A stretch of DNA of 64,000 bases from Ignavibacteria bacterium RIFOXYB12_FULL_35_14 (GTDB lineage: Bacteria; Bacteroidota; Ignavibacteria; Ignavibacteriales; Ignavibacteriaceae): positions 44,494 through 108,493 of the forward strand of contig MHAR01000060.1 in NCBI GenBank assembly GCA_001803045.1. The letters run 5' to 3'. Both the position numbers and the translations under genes were made by a program. Numbering within the stretch: the first letter of the stretch is position 1; each line of letters opens with the position of its first letter. The notes under the pieces are model-generated. The model was not told where the DNA came from. It searched no databases and saw only the letters and a list, made by a program, of their open reading frames with translations. Positions 8,421-16,972 of this stretch are shown here, piece after piece.

Positions 8421-9389
8421 ATGGATAAGCATGTCAAGGCCTATTGGAAGAAAAACTTAATGTCTACTGAAGAAAAAAGAATAACTTATGAATCAACAGT
8501 TCGTTTCGCCAATTTAAGCACCAGGCGTCATGCAAAAAGGTTATGGATCGCCTCACACATTGGGCTTTCAAAATCTTTAAGAGAATTAAGCTTTTTGTGT
8601 CATACCTATTTAAGATGGATTGATGATTTTATTGATTTTTCTGAGCAACCATTAAACATCAAAAAACATTTTTTAAATAATGAAACGATTTATGTAGAAC
8701 AAGTTGAAAATGGGATTATTGTAACCCCTAACAGCTTACAAGAAGCTTGTCTTTTTTATTTTATTAAGAAAGCTAGGGAACTAAAAATGACAGGCTTGAT
8801 TAAAAGTCTGAGAATGATGTTTAGTTCTTTTACTTTTGATCTGGAAAGAATGGAGCCTGGCAATTTGATGACTCAAATTCAGCAAGAGGAATATACAAAA
8901 CGTATTCACAAAGGAATGTTTGATTTTATTCAGCAGCTCATTTTAAAAACCCAACCCACAAATAATCACTTTGTAGGACCTTTCTACTGGCATGCTAATT
9001 CCATACGTGATTTAAAGGAAGATTTGCAATTTGGTATTATTAATTTAACTAAAGAAGAAAGTGAAAAATTTAAAATTAATCCATCGGGTTTATTAACCGA
9101 TCCTAATTTCAGTTGTTTTATCAAATATAAGGGGGAGTTGATCAATAATCTGTTGTTGAAAGAAGCCGAGATTTTACACTCAATGCCAATGATAATTAAA
9201 ATTTTCTGGATATCCGGTTATTCACCAATTATTATTAAAATGAATAGAATTACTCTTTACGACTATCAACTTAGTGGAACTCATGGAATTTCTCCATTGA
9301 TTGAAGCAAAAATGTTAATTAATTCATTCATTAAAATTTTCAAATTATATTATAAGGTCTTTTTCAATATAAAAACACAATTAGATTAA
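8421..9389 (+). CDS. Squalene/phytoene synthase-like protein
   Basis: A 322-aa protein recognised by the two Asp-rich motifs of head-to-head prenyl synthases: RWIDDFID (D68, D69, D72) and SIRDLKEDLQFGIINL (residues 195-210), which parallels the 'NILRDVxEDxxxGRxYLP' block of phytoene synthases. These residues bind Mg2+ and diphosphate. The rest is divergent and lysine-rich, and the C-terminus ends in a hydrophobic stretch. It probably joins two prenyl diphosphates, but the substrate chain length is unknown. The start at ATG 8421 lacks a clear ribosome site; ATG 8460 is possible. The next gene, a lycopene-cyclase-type protein, starts about 20 bases after its stop. Confidence 0.6.
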   Translation: MDKHVKAYWKKNLMSTEEKRITYESTVRFANLSTRRHAKRLWIASHIGLSKSLRELSFLCHTYLRWIDDFIDFSEQPLNIKKHFLNNETIYVEQVENGIIVTPNSLQEACLFYFIKKARELKMTGLIKSLRMMFSSFTFDLERMEPGNLMTQIQQEEYTKRIHKGMFDFIQQLILKTQPTNNHFVGPFYWHANSIRDLKEDLQFGIINLTKEESEKFKINPSGLLTDPNFSCFIKYKGELINNLLLKEAEILHSMPMIIKIFWISGYSPIIIKMNRITLYDYQLSGTHGISPLIEAKMLINSFIKIFKLYYKVFFNIKTQLD

Positions 9390-9410
9390 TTAATTCAGTA
9401 TCAAATTTCA

Positions 9411-10112
9411 GTGCTTCCATATTTTTACACTATTTCGTCATTTTTCTTTCTAGCTATTTGGTTTTTGTTGTATATTTTCCTTCCTCAATGTCGCCGTTCT
9501 ATATTTTGGACAAGTTGGAATTTCGCTCCGGCAGGACCTATAACTGAATATTGGCATTACTCAGAATACTGGTATCCACCATATCTCGTAGACATAATAA
9601 TTGGAAATTGGTATTTTGGAGTAGAAGATTATATTCTTGCATTTTCAATAGCAGGTATTTCTTCAGCAATTTTTGAAATATTGGCTTTTAAAAAGGGGCT
9701 TGAAAATATACCAGCAGTTTCTGCTAAAACTTATTTTAAAATGAAATTCTGGGGTGTAATTGGCTTTGGACTAATGATAATCATAGCTTCAGTTGGATTG
9801 AATTCAATGATTGCTATAATTCTAACTATGGCAATTGTAGCTCTTATTATACAATATAGACATTTGAACATTTTTTCATTGGCAATCAGGGTTGCCGTTA
9901 TCTTTACAATTATCTATTGGTTATACTTTATTATTCTTCTTATCCCAATCTTTCCAAGCGTCATTAAAACATATTGGAACCTTAAAAATACATGTGGAAT
10001 TAGATTGACAGGTATACCGATCGAGGAATTTATATGGGCTTTTTTTGCTTGTCTATTTGCGGGTCCCGTTTACAGAGTTTGTTCAACAAAAACTTTATTT
10101 GGAAAATATTAA
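9411..10112 (+). CDS. Lycopene cyclase (CarR/CrtYcd)-type membrane protein
   Basis: A 233-aa membrane protein with about six or seven hydrophobic spans. It has two similar halves: GVEDYILAF (about residues 70-78) and TGIPIEEFIWAFF (200-212). The second matches the 'PIEE' signature of CarR-domain lycopene beta-cyclases, where the acidic pair is catalytic. The start is GTG 9411. Fused CrtYcd proteins are about this length. No phytoene desaturase is nearby, so its substrate may be a product of the preceding synthase rather than lycopene, or the desaturase is elsewhere in the genome. Confidence 0.65.
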   Translation: MLPYFYTISSFFFLAIWFLLYIFLPQCRRSIFWTSWNFAPAGPITEYWHYSEYWYPPYLVDIIIGNWYFGVEDYILAFSIAGISSAIFEILAFKKGLENIPAVSAKTYFKMKFWGVIGFGLMIIIASVGLNSMIAIILTMAIVALIIQYRHLNIFSLAIRVAVIFTIIYWLYFIILLIPIFPSVIKTYWNLKNTCGIRLTGIPIEEFIWAFFACLFAGPVYRVCSTKTLFGKY

Positions 10113-10188
10113 GTATCACAAGCCCAAATTAATATATGTTAATTAAGTTATAATTGACAATCACTTAAAATAAATGAGATCGATTTCA

Positions 10189-11424
10189 TCATATATCTTC
10201 AAAAAAATTCAAATCTGTTCCGTAAGTTTCTTTAAGCTTATAAAGAGCAATAAGCGCAATACCAACACAAACAATTCCAACAATCAATGCCGAGTTTATC
10301 ATTCCAAGTGAATGCCGTAGCACTTCAAATACCAATGTGATTGGAACAACTGAACCACGAATAAAGTTCGGAACCGTTGTTGTGACTGTTGACCTTAAAT
10401 TAGTCCCAAACTGTTCGGAAGCTGTAGTGACAAAAACCGCCCAATAGCCAATTGAAAATCCTAATAACACACATAGTGTGTAGAAAAGAGTGAGCGATAA
10501 GCCGTGAGCAAATAAGTAAACCAGAATGAAAGCACTTGTGAATGAAATAAAAATGCCGATCACTTTCTTTCTGCTTTTCATAATCTGACTTAAGAATCCA
10601 CTTGCAAAATCTCCAAAGATCAAACCAAGATAAGTAAACATTATTGATTTGCCGGCAACAATCGGTTCATTCACTCCAATCACTTTCCCGAATTCTGGCG
10701 AGAAAGTAACAAGCACTCCAACTACATACCAAATGGGCAATCCAATTAAGATGCAGTATGCATATCTAAGGAATCTATCTTTTGATGTGAAAAGCGTTAA
10801 AAATTTCCCCCGTCCAACATTTGCGGTTTGCAGCAACTTAAACATTCCCGATTCATACATTTTAATTCTCATTACCAAAAGAATTAATCCGAGAACTCCG
10901 CCGATGATGTAAGCAGTTTGCCAGGTAAATAAATCACCGACTATCGCAGCGGCAATTGCTCCGCTTACACCAATTGTAGCAACTATCGCAGTTCCATAAC
11001 CGCGAGTTTCTTTAGTCATCACTTCGCTTACAAGTGTAATAGCGGCGCCAAGCTCGCCCGCAAGCCCGACGCCCGCAATAAACCTTAATATTGCGTACAT
11101 ATCAACTGAAGTGACAAAAGCATTTGCGAAGTTTGCTACGGAGTATAAAAATATTGATCCGAATAAAACAGATAACCGTCCCTTCTTATCTCCCCAAATT
11201 CCCCAGATTATTCCACCGATTAACATACCAGCCATTTGCATATTCAGAAGATAGACCCCAACCTTAATCAATTCGTCTCCTTTGATGCCGAGATCGGTTA
11301 AACTAGGAATTCGAACTATTCCGAAAAGAATTAAATCGTAAATATCCACAAAGTAACCGAGCGCTGAGACAAGTACGGTTGTGTTAAATAAATACCTTAA
11401 GAGACTTTTGTTTTTATTCTGCAT
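10189..11424 (-). CDS. MFS transporter
   Basis: A 411-aa major facilitator superfamily permease with twelve predicted membrane spans. The loop 2-3 signature is seen as GIIWGIWGDKKGRLSVLFGS (about residues 73-92), and RFIAGVGLAGELGAAITL follows in span 4 to 5. The arrangement resembles sugar/proline or metabolite-H+ symporters (SP/MHS type), but the substrate cannot be read. It is a stand-alone leftward gene, convergent with the CarR-type gene; its start is 200 bases from the tRNA-Lys gene. Confidence 0.85.
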   Translation of the reverse strand: MQNKNKSLLRYLFNTTVLVSALGYFVDIYDLILFGIVRIPSLTDLGIKGDELIKVGVYLLNMQMAGMLIGGIIWGIWGDKKGRLSVLFGSIFLYSVANFANAFVTSVDMYAILRFIAGVGLAGELGAAITLVSEVMTKETRGYGTAIVATIGVSGAIAAAIVGDLFTWQTAYIIGGVLGLILLVMRIKMYESGMFKLLQTANVGRGKFLTLFTSKDRFLRYAYCILIGLPIWYVVGVLVTFSPEFGKVIGVNEPIVAGKSIMFTYLGLIFGDFASGFLSQIMKSRKKVIGIFISFTSAFILVYLFAHGLSLTLFYTLCVLLGFSIGYWAVFVTTASEQFGTNLRSTVTTTVPNFIRGSVVPITLVFEVLRHSLGMINSALIVGIVCVGIALIALYKLKETYGTDLNFFEDI

Positions 11425-11605
11425 AATTTCTTACCGATTTTTTTACGCTAAAGAGATATTGAAATTATTGAGAGTGTAAGTAAAAGGTATTGGAGTAAAT
11501 AACAAAATTGAAGTTTAAGGTTGTAATCAATTGTTGAAATCTTAATCTGCTAGGTTTATTAACCTTTGTTTGAGGTTGACAGGTTATTAAATTTAATTTT
11601 ACTTG

Positions 11606-11678
11606 TGCACCCTGCGGGACTCGAACCCGCGACCTGATGATTAAGAGTCATATGCTCTACCAACTGAGCTAAGGGTGC
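11606..11678 (-). tRNA. tRNA-Lys (CTT anticodon)
   Basis: The reverse strand gives a complete cloverleaf. The acceptor GCACCCT pairs with AGGGTGC plus discriminator A, the D-arm has AGCTCAGTTGGTAGAGC, the anticodon loop is CTCTTAA, and the T-arm has GGGTTCGAGTCCC. CCA is not encoded. It is the insertion site of the neighbouring element. The gene reads leftward, away from the element, so its promoter must lie in element DNA right of 11,690. Confidence 0.95.
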
Positions 11679-11690
11679 GTGCAAAATTAA
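11639..11690. repeat. Left attachment repeat (52 bp), inside the intact tRNA-Lys
   Basis: This 52-bp stretch covers the tRNA-Lys 5' half from the anticodon region through the 5' end plus 12 bases upstream. It is identical to 19,247-19,298. The identity ends sharply on both sides (T versus A before, G versus A after), as expected for att core copies made by a tyrosine recombinase. Confidence 0.93.
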
Positions 11691-11820
11691 GAAAATTTGG
11701 AAGGTTTTGAAAGCGGTTCTCAAGCGGCTTGTGAAATTAGACTTGATTCAAACTGAACACTTTACTTAACAGTTTAAATAAGACTTTCAGCACTTCGATG
11801 AACATGAAAGGAGCTTTAAA

Positions 11821-12840
11821 ATGTTTCTATTCAAACGAGGTGCTATTTACCAGTTGGAATTTTTCGATGAGCAAGAGAATCGAATCAAGAGAGTCTCAAC
11901 TAAAAGCAAAACGAAACCGGAAGCACTAAAATTTTTAACTGACTTCAGGAAACAACTCTCATGCAAACTTACCTTCAAATATATTTCTCTCAATCAATTC
12001 AGAGATGAATATTTAGAATATGTTTCAACATGCTTAACTAAAAATTATCATAAAAGCATAAATGTTTCCTTCCATTTTCTGTTTGATAAAATCAATAAAG
12101 ACACTCCCCTAATAAGACTAAATGCAAAAGACCTTGAGAAATTATTGAGCATTAAGTTTCAAACTAATCCACATGTAGCATTATGCCACTATCGAAACTT
12201 AAAGAGTGCTTTTGGGAAGGCAGTTAAGTGGAATTACCTAACAAATAATCCCCTAAAGAGTTTTAGCTTACCAAAACCACCTCAATTGCATCCATTATTT
12301 ATAAACAAAGATGAGTTGGATTTAATACTTATCAATGAATCTGACAATAATCTAAAAGACTTTTACTCTTTCGGTTTTTATACCGGTATGAGATTAAGTG
12401 AGATAATAAATCTAAGATGGTGCTCTATTGACCTACAGCAAAGAGAAATTAAGGTTCAAAACACGAAGGAATTTACAACCAAAAATAAAAGGGATAGAGT
12501 TATCCCGATAAACGACACACTTTATCAAATTCTGTCTGAAAGACTGCCAAAGATAATTTCAATAAATGAGAGTGAGTATGTTTTTTCCAACGCTAATGGT
12601 TTTAGATATTCACCGTTCTATATATCGAAAAAATTTAAGAGGGCTGTTAGAGAAACTAAACTCAATGACAAAATACATTTCCATTCATTAAGGCATAGCT
12701 TCATTTCAAATTTAATTCAGAGAGGATGTTCTATTTATGTTGCTAAGGAATTAGCGGGACATTCTCAAATATCTGTAACAGAGAATTACGCACACTTACG
12801 ACCAGAGAACCTTAGAAACGCAGTAGAACTATTGAATTGA
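11821..12840 (+). CDS. Tyrosine recombinase/integrase
   Basis: A 339-aa phage-type integrase. The catalytic set is R191 (in TGMRLSEIINL), H288 and R291 (HSLRHSF), H314 (LAGHSQ) and nucleophile Y323 (ENYAHL); a lysine in the beta-hairpin lies near 222-225. The N-terminal 50 residues look like an Arm-type DNA-binding region (FLFKRGAIYQLEF...) and residues 55-150 are the SAM-like core-binding domain. It lies beside the left att repeat in tRNA-Lys and is the obvious enzyme for integration and excision. AAAGGAG precedes the ATG by about 10 bases. All catalytic residues are present, so it may be active. Confidence 0.95.
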   Translation: MFLFKRGAIYQLEFFDEQENRIKRVSTKSKTKPEALKFLTDFRKQLSCKLTFKYISLNQFRDEYLEYVSTCLTKNYHKSINVSFHFLFDKINKDTPLIRLNAKDLEKLLSIKFQTNPHVALCHYRNLKSAFGKAVKWNYLTNNPLKSFSLPKPPQLHPLFINKDELDLILINESDNNLKDFYSFGFYTGMRLSEIINLRWCSIDLQQREIKVQNTKEFTTKNKRDRVIPINDTLYQILSERLPKIISINESEYVFSNANGFRYSPFYISKKFKRAVRETKLNDKIHFHSLRHSFISNLIQRGCSIYVAKELAGHSQISVTENYAHLRPENLRNAVELLN

Positions 12841-13116
12841 GGTATTCAGCAAGCTCATTAGTTTTAGTTTATTAAATGCTCCCACACGCACAGAAACAGC
12901 CCTACAAGGGGTTTTATTATAGGTTTGACTAATTACCTTAGCAAGATAAAATATGAAACGAGGGGTGTATGACCAGACAGGGTAGGTTATTTTTATAAAT
13001 CGGGCTAAAGTGCAAATTAGGATAGAGGCGAGAGACGTTATTTAGCAAAGTTGGGATTTTCATCTTAAATATTTTTTCACTTGTTTTGTAGTGCTACTAA
13101 CTTTTATTAGGGCAAA

Positions 13117-14232
13117 ATGAAACCGGACTCATATCTTCTATCGTCTTTCAAAATTGGAATAATAATTTTTATTCCCATAGCAATTATCATTTCTTTATTC
13201 CCGCCATTTAATTGGGATATTCCCGCAAATCGCAAAGTTCATCATTATAATGCGATTGAAGATTTATTACCATTAAAAAAATATTCTTTGATTTTTGATT
13301 TTAATAAAAAGCATTTCATTTGGGGAGAATATACATTTCAAAACGAATATTATGATAAAGACTCTGTTAAAGTAAAAAATGTGTTATCAGACGCAATAAA
13401 TTATAATATAATCAAGACTGGGATAGATTCTTTTTTTTCTTATGACTTGTTTAAATTCAAATTGTATAAAAAGCATGTTGTTGCTAAATCAAAAGTCGGA
13501 AAAATAAAGATATATGAGGCAACTTGGGAAGATTATGGCGGAATTACGCCCCCAGAAATAGTTCCACAAACCGATTGGTTACAGCGCAGAATTGCTGGTG
13601 AGCCCGAAGTTCCATTTCTTAAACAAACGAGGGGTGAAAATCCGTTAGGAATAACAGGCGACACAAGAAAATATAATTATAAACAATTAAAAGACGTGCA
13701 ACTCACAACTTCGCAACAACATAAAACAGAAACCTTTAGCGAAAGGCAAAAAGGCGGAATTACCCCAATTCAGGAGATGAGCAAATTAGATAAAATATTA
13801 AAAAAACAACGTAAAAAGTGGATTTATAGTTGGGAAGATTTTGGCGGAATTACACCTCAACCGATACAAGAAAGAAGAAGAGTCTGGACGCTTGAAGATG
13901 TTGGTGTAATTACGCCCCAACCCGAAAAAAAATATTGGACACCCGAAAACTTCGGCGGCTATACACCCCAAACCGATATAACAAACGCTGAGAATTATTC
14001 AGAAATAAAAAACGAATATTTACAGAATCCCAAACTATGGGAGGTCAAATATCAAAAATCTTTTGACAGCACTAAGGCATTCAGTTTATACGACATTGTA
14101 AAACCACATTATTATTTATTAGAAAGAGAACTATTGTTTTCAGAACTTTTTGTCAATTACCTATTAGCATTTTTCTTATCAATTGGTTTGGGACTTCTAT
14201 TTGTTAAAGTTAAAGAACGTAAAAGAAATTAA
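13117..14232 (+). CDS. Membrane protein with repeated GGITPQ motifs, unknown
   Basis: I do not recognise this 371-aa protein. It has one membrane span near each end (about residues 12-30 and 346-364) and a large region between them. The middle holds five copies of a motif consensus W-x-E-D-F-G-G-I-T-P-Q: W137-P146, G213-P217, W239-P249, W257-P269 and W274-Q285. The repeats are separated by 12-65 residues rich in K, R, Q and E. This looks like a set of short linear binding motifs rather than a folded tandem repeat. It is the first cargo gene after the integrase, about 280 bases downstream. A role in envelope defence or host interaction is speculation. Confidence 0.6.
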   Translation: MKPDSYLLSSFKIGIIIFIPIAIIISLFPPFNWDIPANRKVHHYNAIEDLLPLKKYSLIFDFNKKHFIWGEYTFQNEYYDKDSVKVKNVLSDAINYNIIKTGIDSFFSYDLFKFKLYKKHVVAKSKVGKIKIYEATWEDYGGITPPEIVPQTDWLQRRIAGEPEVPFLKQTRGENPLGITGDTRKYNYKQLKDVQLTTSQQHKTETFSERQKGGITPIQEMSKLDKILKKQRKKWIYSWEDFGGITPQPIQERRRVWTLEDVGVITPQPEKKYWTPENFGGYTPQTDITNAENYSEIKNEYLQNPKLWEVKYQKSFDSTKAFSLYDIVKPHYYLLERELLFSELFVNYLLAFFLSIGLGLLFVKVKERKRN

Positions 14233-14375
14233 TACTTGCAATTTTAATTTTAACACTACTATTAAGATTTTAATAATATTTTCATAAAGATAATGTTTTG
14301 TTTACTAAGTAATCTTTATTGGTTAAATTAAGAGAGTATCTAATTCATTCCTTGAAAGTATTCGGAATATGAATT

Positions 14376-14810
14376 ATGAAAGATAAAATTCTAAAAATAT
14401 TTGTTTTGTTATTTTCTTCAATATTATTTATTTCTTGCGCATCTTCCGAAGATTTGTCACGTTCTGAAAATCAAATCAAAGATTTAGACTCCAAAGTAAA
14501 TTCTCTCCAACAAGAAGTAGCATTTCTAAAAGGGAAAATAGAATCTATTGAAAAAATATTGATGAATATTAATAATCAAATTATCCAGTTACAATTAATG
14601 CCAAATATGGTTACTCCAGATAATACTTCTACTGAACAAGATTTACTAAATTTAAAAACAAATACAAATTCAAAAACCAAAACAAGTATTGATAAAAAAT
14701 CATCCTCTGAAACAAGTTCTGGTAGATGTCAAGCTATTACACAAAAAGGAACACAGTGTAAAAGGAATGCAAAACCTGGTAGTAAATATTGTTGGCAACA
14801 TCAGAAATAA
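14376..14810 (+). CDS. Lipoprotein with coiled coil and Cys/His tail (DUF5763-like)
   Basis: A 144-aa protein with three parts: a lipoprotein signal ending in ILFISC (C21), a coiled coil (about 26-72, heptads such as IKDLDSKVNSLQQEVAFL), and after a Thr/Ser/Lys-rich linker a C-terminal domain with C118, C128, C139 and H142 that could bind zinc. The tail, RCQAITQKGTQCKRNA and KYCWQH, resembles small domains often seen at the end of proteins in Bacteroidota mobile elements. It probably sits in the outer membrane with the tail in the periplasm or outside. Function unknown. The next gene starts 12 bases on. Confidence 0.65.
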   Translation: MKDKILKIFVLLFSSILFISCASSEDLSRSENQIKDLDSKVNSLQQEVAFLKGKIESIEKILMNINNQIIQLQLMPNMVTPDNTSTEQDLLNLKTNTNSKTKTSIDKKSSSETSSGRCQAITQKGTQCKRNAKPGSKYCWQHQK

Positions 14811-14822
14811 AGGGAGTTGAAA

Positions 14823-15317
14823 ATGATTAAAATATTTTCGTTATTATTTGTCTTTATCACAATAACATCAATTTATTGTCAAAAACAATATATTGATTTT
14901 TACGGAACTAAAATTAGGTTAGGAATGACTGAAAAAGAATTAAAAGATTTAATCAAATTCCCTTACGAATTTGGGATGTGGGAGAATTCTGAGTCGGGTG
15001 TGGTGGAAGATAAGCTGACTGGAAAGTTTGTGTTAAGTATTGGATTTGAAAATAAACGTGTAAGTTTTGTTAGTCGACATTGGGCTGACCAAAATGAAGA
15101 TACATCAATGGACTTTGCAAAAAAGATTTACTCTTTATTTAAAAAAGTAGAAAGTGAAGGTTTAGAGAATGCTATAATTAACACAGGTTCAAATAGTGAG
15201 GCAGAGTATAATGTTTATCAAATATGGTTTGTCTATGGAGATAAGAAAATAACTTTATCTATTACAGAGGGTGAAAATAAAAATGACGTGTCACTAACAG
15301 AGCAACTTTATAAGTAG
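14823..15317 (+). CDS. Small secreted protein of unknown function
   Basis: A 164-aa protein starting at ATG 14823, with GGGAG about 7 bases upstream; a TTG at 14817 is less likely. A signal peptide is clear (IFSLLFVFITITSIYC). The mature start, YIDFYGTKIRLGMTEKELKDLI, resembles the BamE/SmpA-like opening 'G....eV...lG.P', followed by alternating strands (FVLSIGFENKRVSFV, NVYQIWFVYGDKKITLSI). It follows the lipoprotein gene closely and is probably in the same transcript. Function unknown. Confidence 0.6.
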   Translation: MIKIFSLLFVFITITSIYCQKQYIDFYGTKIRLGMTEKELKDLIKFPYEFGMWENSESGVVEDKLTGKFVLSIGFENKRVSFVSRHWADQNEDTSMDFAKKIYSLFKKVESEGLENAIINTGSNSEAEYNVYQIWFVYGDKKITLSITEGENKNDVSLTEQLYK

Positions 15318-15341
15318 GGAAACTTACCAACGAGATTTAAA

Positions 15342-16049
15342 ATGAAAAAAAGTAATAATTCTGATGATTTGAAAAAATTCATTAAAAAAATAGACCTTAA
15401 TAACAAAGTAAATCTGATAAAATGGGAAAATTCAGGTGAGGTCTGGGAAAGAGAGTTATTTAAAATGACTAAAAGTTTATATAAGCAAGAGATTTTACCT
15501 GTATTATTGGAAAAAATTGAAACGAATGATTTTGATCGAGATTTTATTTTCCATAATATTTTTCTACAAATATTAGTATCAGCAAGGTATTTGTTAGAGG
15601 TGAATGACACTTACATTTTTGAATATAAAAATGTAGAAAATTATCATGAGCTTGATATTTTACAACAAATAATTTCAAAACGAAAAATTATTTTGAAAAA
15701 GGAGGAAGCAGACTTTTTTATTAGATTTCAACTAATAGTCCCAGCAACATTGGTGCATTATCTACAAATAAATAATTCAAAATGGTTAGCAGAATATATG
15801 ACTAAGCATAAAGAACTTTTCACAGCTGAAGCATACTACAATACTCAACTAAAAATACTTCCTAAACAAAAAACTCAGTTCGAAAAAGAAATTCTTATTT
15901 CAAAAATCAAAGAAGTAAAAGAGAAGTTGATAAAAACTAATCCAGGCAAAAAAGCCACTGTAAGAGCAACCGCAATTGCTCTTAAAATTCCAGATACTAC
16001 TTTTAGGGAGAGATTGAAAACTTATAAAATTAGTTTTGAAGAAATATAA
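15342..16049 (+). CDS. Helical protein with C-terminal Fis-like HTH
   Basis: I do not recognise the N-terminal 190 residues of this 235-aa protein; they are strongly helical and charged. The last 45 residues (GKKATVRATAIALKIPDTTF, then RERLKTYKI) read like a Fis/HTH_8-type helix-turn-helix, in which the second helix contacts DNA. The gene ends right where the cluster of TTCACG repeats begins (16,050), so it may regulate itself or the downstream replication genes. That link is inference from position. Confidence 0.5.
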   Translation: MKKSNNSDDLKKFIKKIDLNNKVNLIKWENSGEVWERELFKMTKSLYKQEILPVLLEKIETNDFDRDFIFHNIFLQILVSARYLLEVNDTYIFEYKNVENYHELDILQQIISKRKIILKKEEADFFIRFQLIVPATLVHYLQINNSKWLAEYMTKHKELFTAEAYYNTQLKILPKQKTQFEKEILISKIKEVKEKLIKTNPGKKATVRATAIALKIPDTTFRERLKTYKISFEEI

Positions 16050-16172
16050 TTCACGGAAGTTCACGAATTAAAAGTTCACGAAAATTCACGGAATTATTTT
16101 AACCTAATTTAAACGCTCCAAAACCTTCTTATCTATTCAAATTCACAATTTTATTTTCACGAAAATTAACGG
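16050..16172. repeat. TTCACG repeat cluster, candidate iterons
   Basis: TTCACG occurs at 16050, 16060, 16075, 16085 and 16156, and a TTAACG variant lies at 16166. The copies form three pairs, each with members exactly 10 bases apart (one helical turn), and the first two pairs are offset by 25 bases. The pairs at 16075 and 16156 share almost the same 21-base context. Phased direct repeats upstream of a replication ATPase are typical of iterons or of initiator binding sites. Confidence 0.55.
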
Positions 16173-16182
16173 ATTACAGTTT

Positions 16183-16313
16183 GCATACATAATGCTGTAT
16201 GCCAATCATCAACACAAACATAAAATTGAAAAGTGAATTAAATTTAGCGGTGGGAAATACCCTTCATTCCATTGGTGGTTGCATACGCCCACCGCTGCAT
16301 TTGGGAGAGATGT
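16183..16313. promoter_or_regulatory. Inverted repeats upstream of the replication operon
   Basis: GCATAC (16183-16188) pairs with GTATGC (16197-16202), and both words recur at about 16281 and 16312. A longer perfect inverted repeat, AGCGGTGGG (16246-16254) and CCCACCGCT (16288-16296), lies just before the ribosome site GGGAGAG (16303-16309) of the next gene. These are plausible operators or an origin hairpin of the element. A promoter could not be assigned. Confidence 0.45.
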
Positions 16314-16700
16314 ATGCAAACACAAATCAGAATTTCCGGCAACTCGATTTACTGGAAAACTTTCAAATGGGGTGAAATCATCCCCGAAAAATCTACTTTC
16401 GGAGTAGTTCCCCGCACAGAGAAAAACATCTTCAAAATGTTTAACGGTCTCGGACTCAATGAAGAAATACTTTTCATGCTCCGAGATTTACGGATAAAAT
16501 TTATTGAAGTTCCGTTTAATGGTTCAATTCTATCAACTACAGTTGAGAAATGGATTAGAGAAGGAATACGAAGCAGATATGTAAGCGATAAGGTAGACAG
16601 GCAGATCATCCTACCAATAACTAAGATTAGTTTAGCTGAATCAAATCTGAACTTGCAAGCACCAAGCCAGTTGAATCTTTTTCAGGGAATGCAACAATGA
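16314..16700 (+). CDS. Unknown small protein of the element
   Basis: The protein is 128 aa from ATG 16314, preceded by GGGAGAG; a longer frame opens at 16272 but has no ribosome site and would cover an inverted repeat. I do not recognise it. It begins with beta strands (TQIRISGNSIYWKTFKWG), has a central helix region (TEKNIFKMFNGLGLNEEILFM) and contains several Arg/Lys. It overlaps the next gene by 4 bases and probably belongs to the replication operon. Confidence 0.55.
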   Translation: MQTQIRISGNSIYWKTFKWGEIIPEKSTFGVVPRTEKNIFKMFNGLGLNEEILFMLRDLRIKFIEVPFNGSILSTTVEKWIREGIRSRYVSDKVDRQIILPITKISLAESNLNLQAPSQLNLFQGMQQ

Positions 16701-16972
16701 AACCAGAAAACCTTGAAACGTTAAATAAACTATATGAGAGTTTGAAAATTTTATGTTATCAGTTCCCTGTCTTCATTTCAGATTTTGATATTGATTTCAT
16801 TAAAAAATCAGAAATTGAAAAATTAGTATTTAATCAAGTTCAGACAGAGCTTAAAATTTGTTTATCAAACCTTTTCAACACTTCCGATTTAATATTCAAT
16901 ATTATCAATTCAGATGATGAAGGAGAAATAAATTCTTTACTTAATTCTATAAATACGGATGGTGTATTATGA
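16697..16972 (+). CDS. Unknown 91-aa helical protein
   Basis: A short acidic, helix-rich protein with no signal peptide or recognised motif. Both ends overlap neighbours by 4 bases (ATGA junctions), so it is translated within the operon leading to the ATPase. Such tight overlap supports a real gene despite the lack of recognisable homology. A helper of the ATPase is possible but not shown. Confidence 0.55.
   Translation: MKPENLETLNKLYESLKILCYQFPVFISDFDIDFIKKSEIEKLVFNQVQTELKICLSNLFNTSDLIFNIINSDDEGEINSLLNSINTDGVL

Noticed and set aside
11679..11690. TAATTTTG just upstream of tRNA-Lys as a Bacteroidota-type -7 box
   Set aside because: It lies only 3 bases from the mature 5' end, too close to start a transcript upstream of the tRNA.
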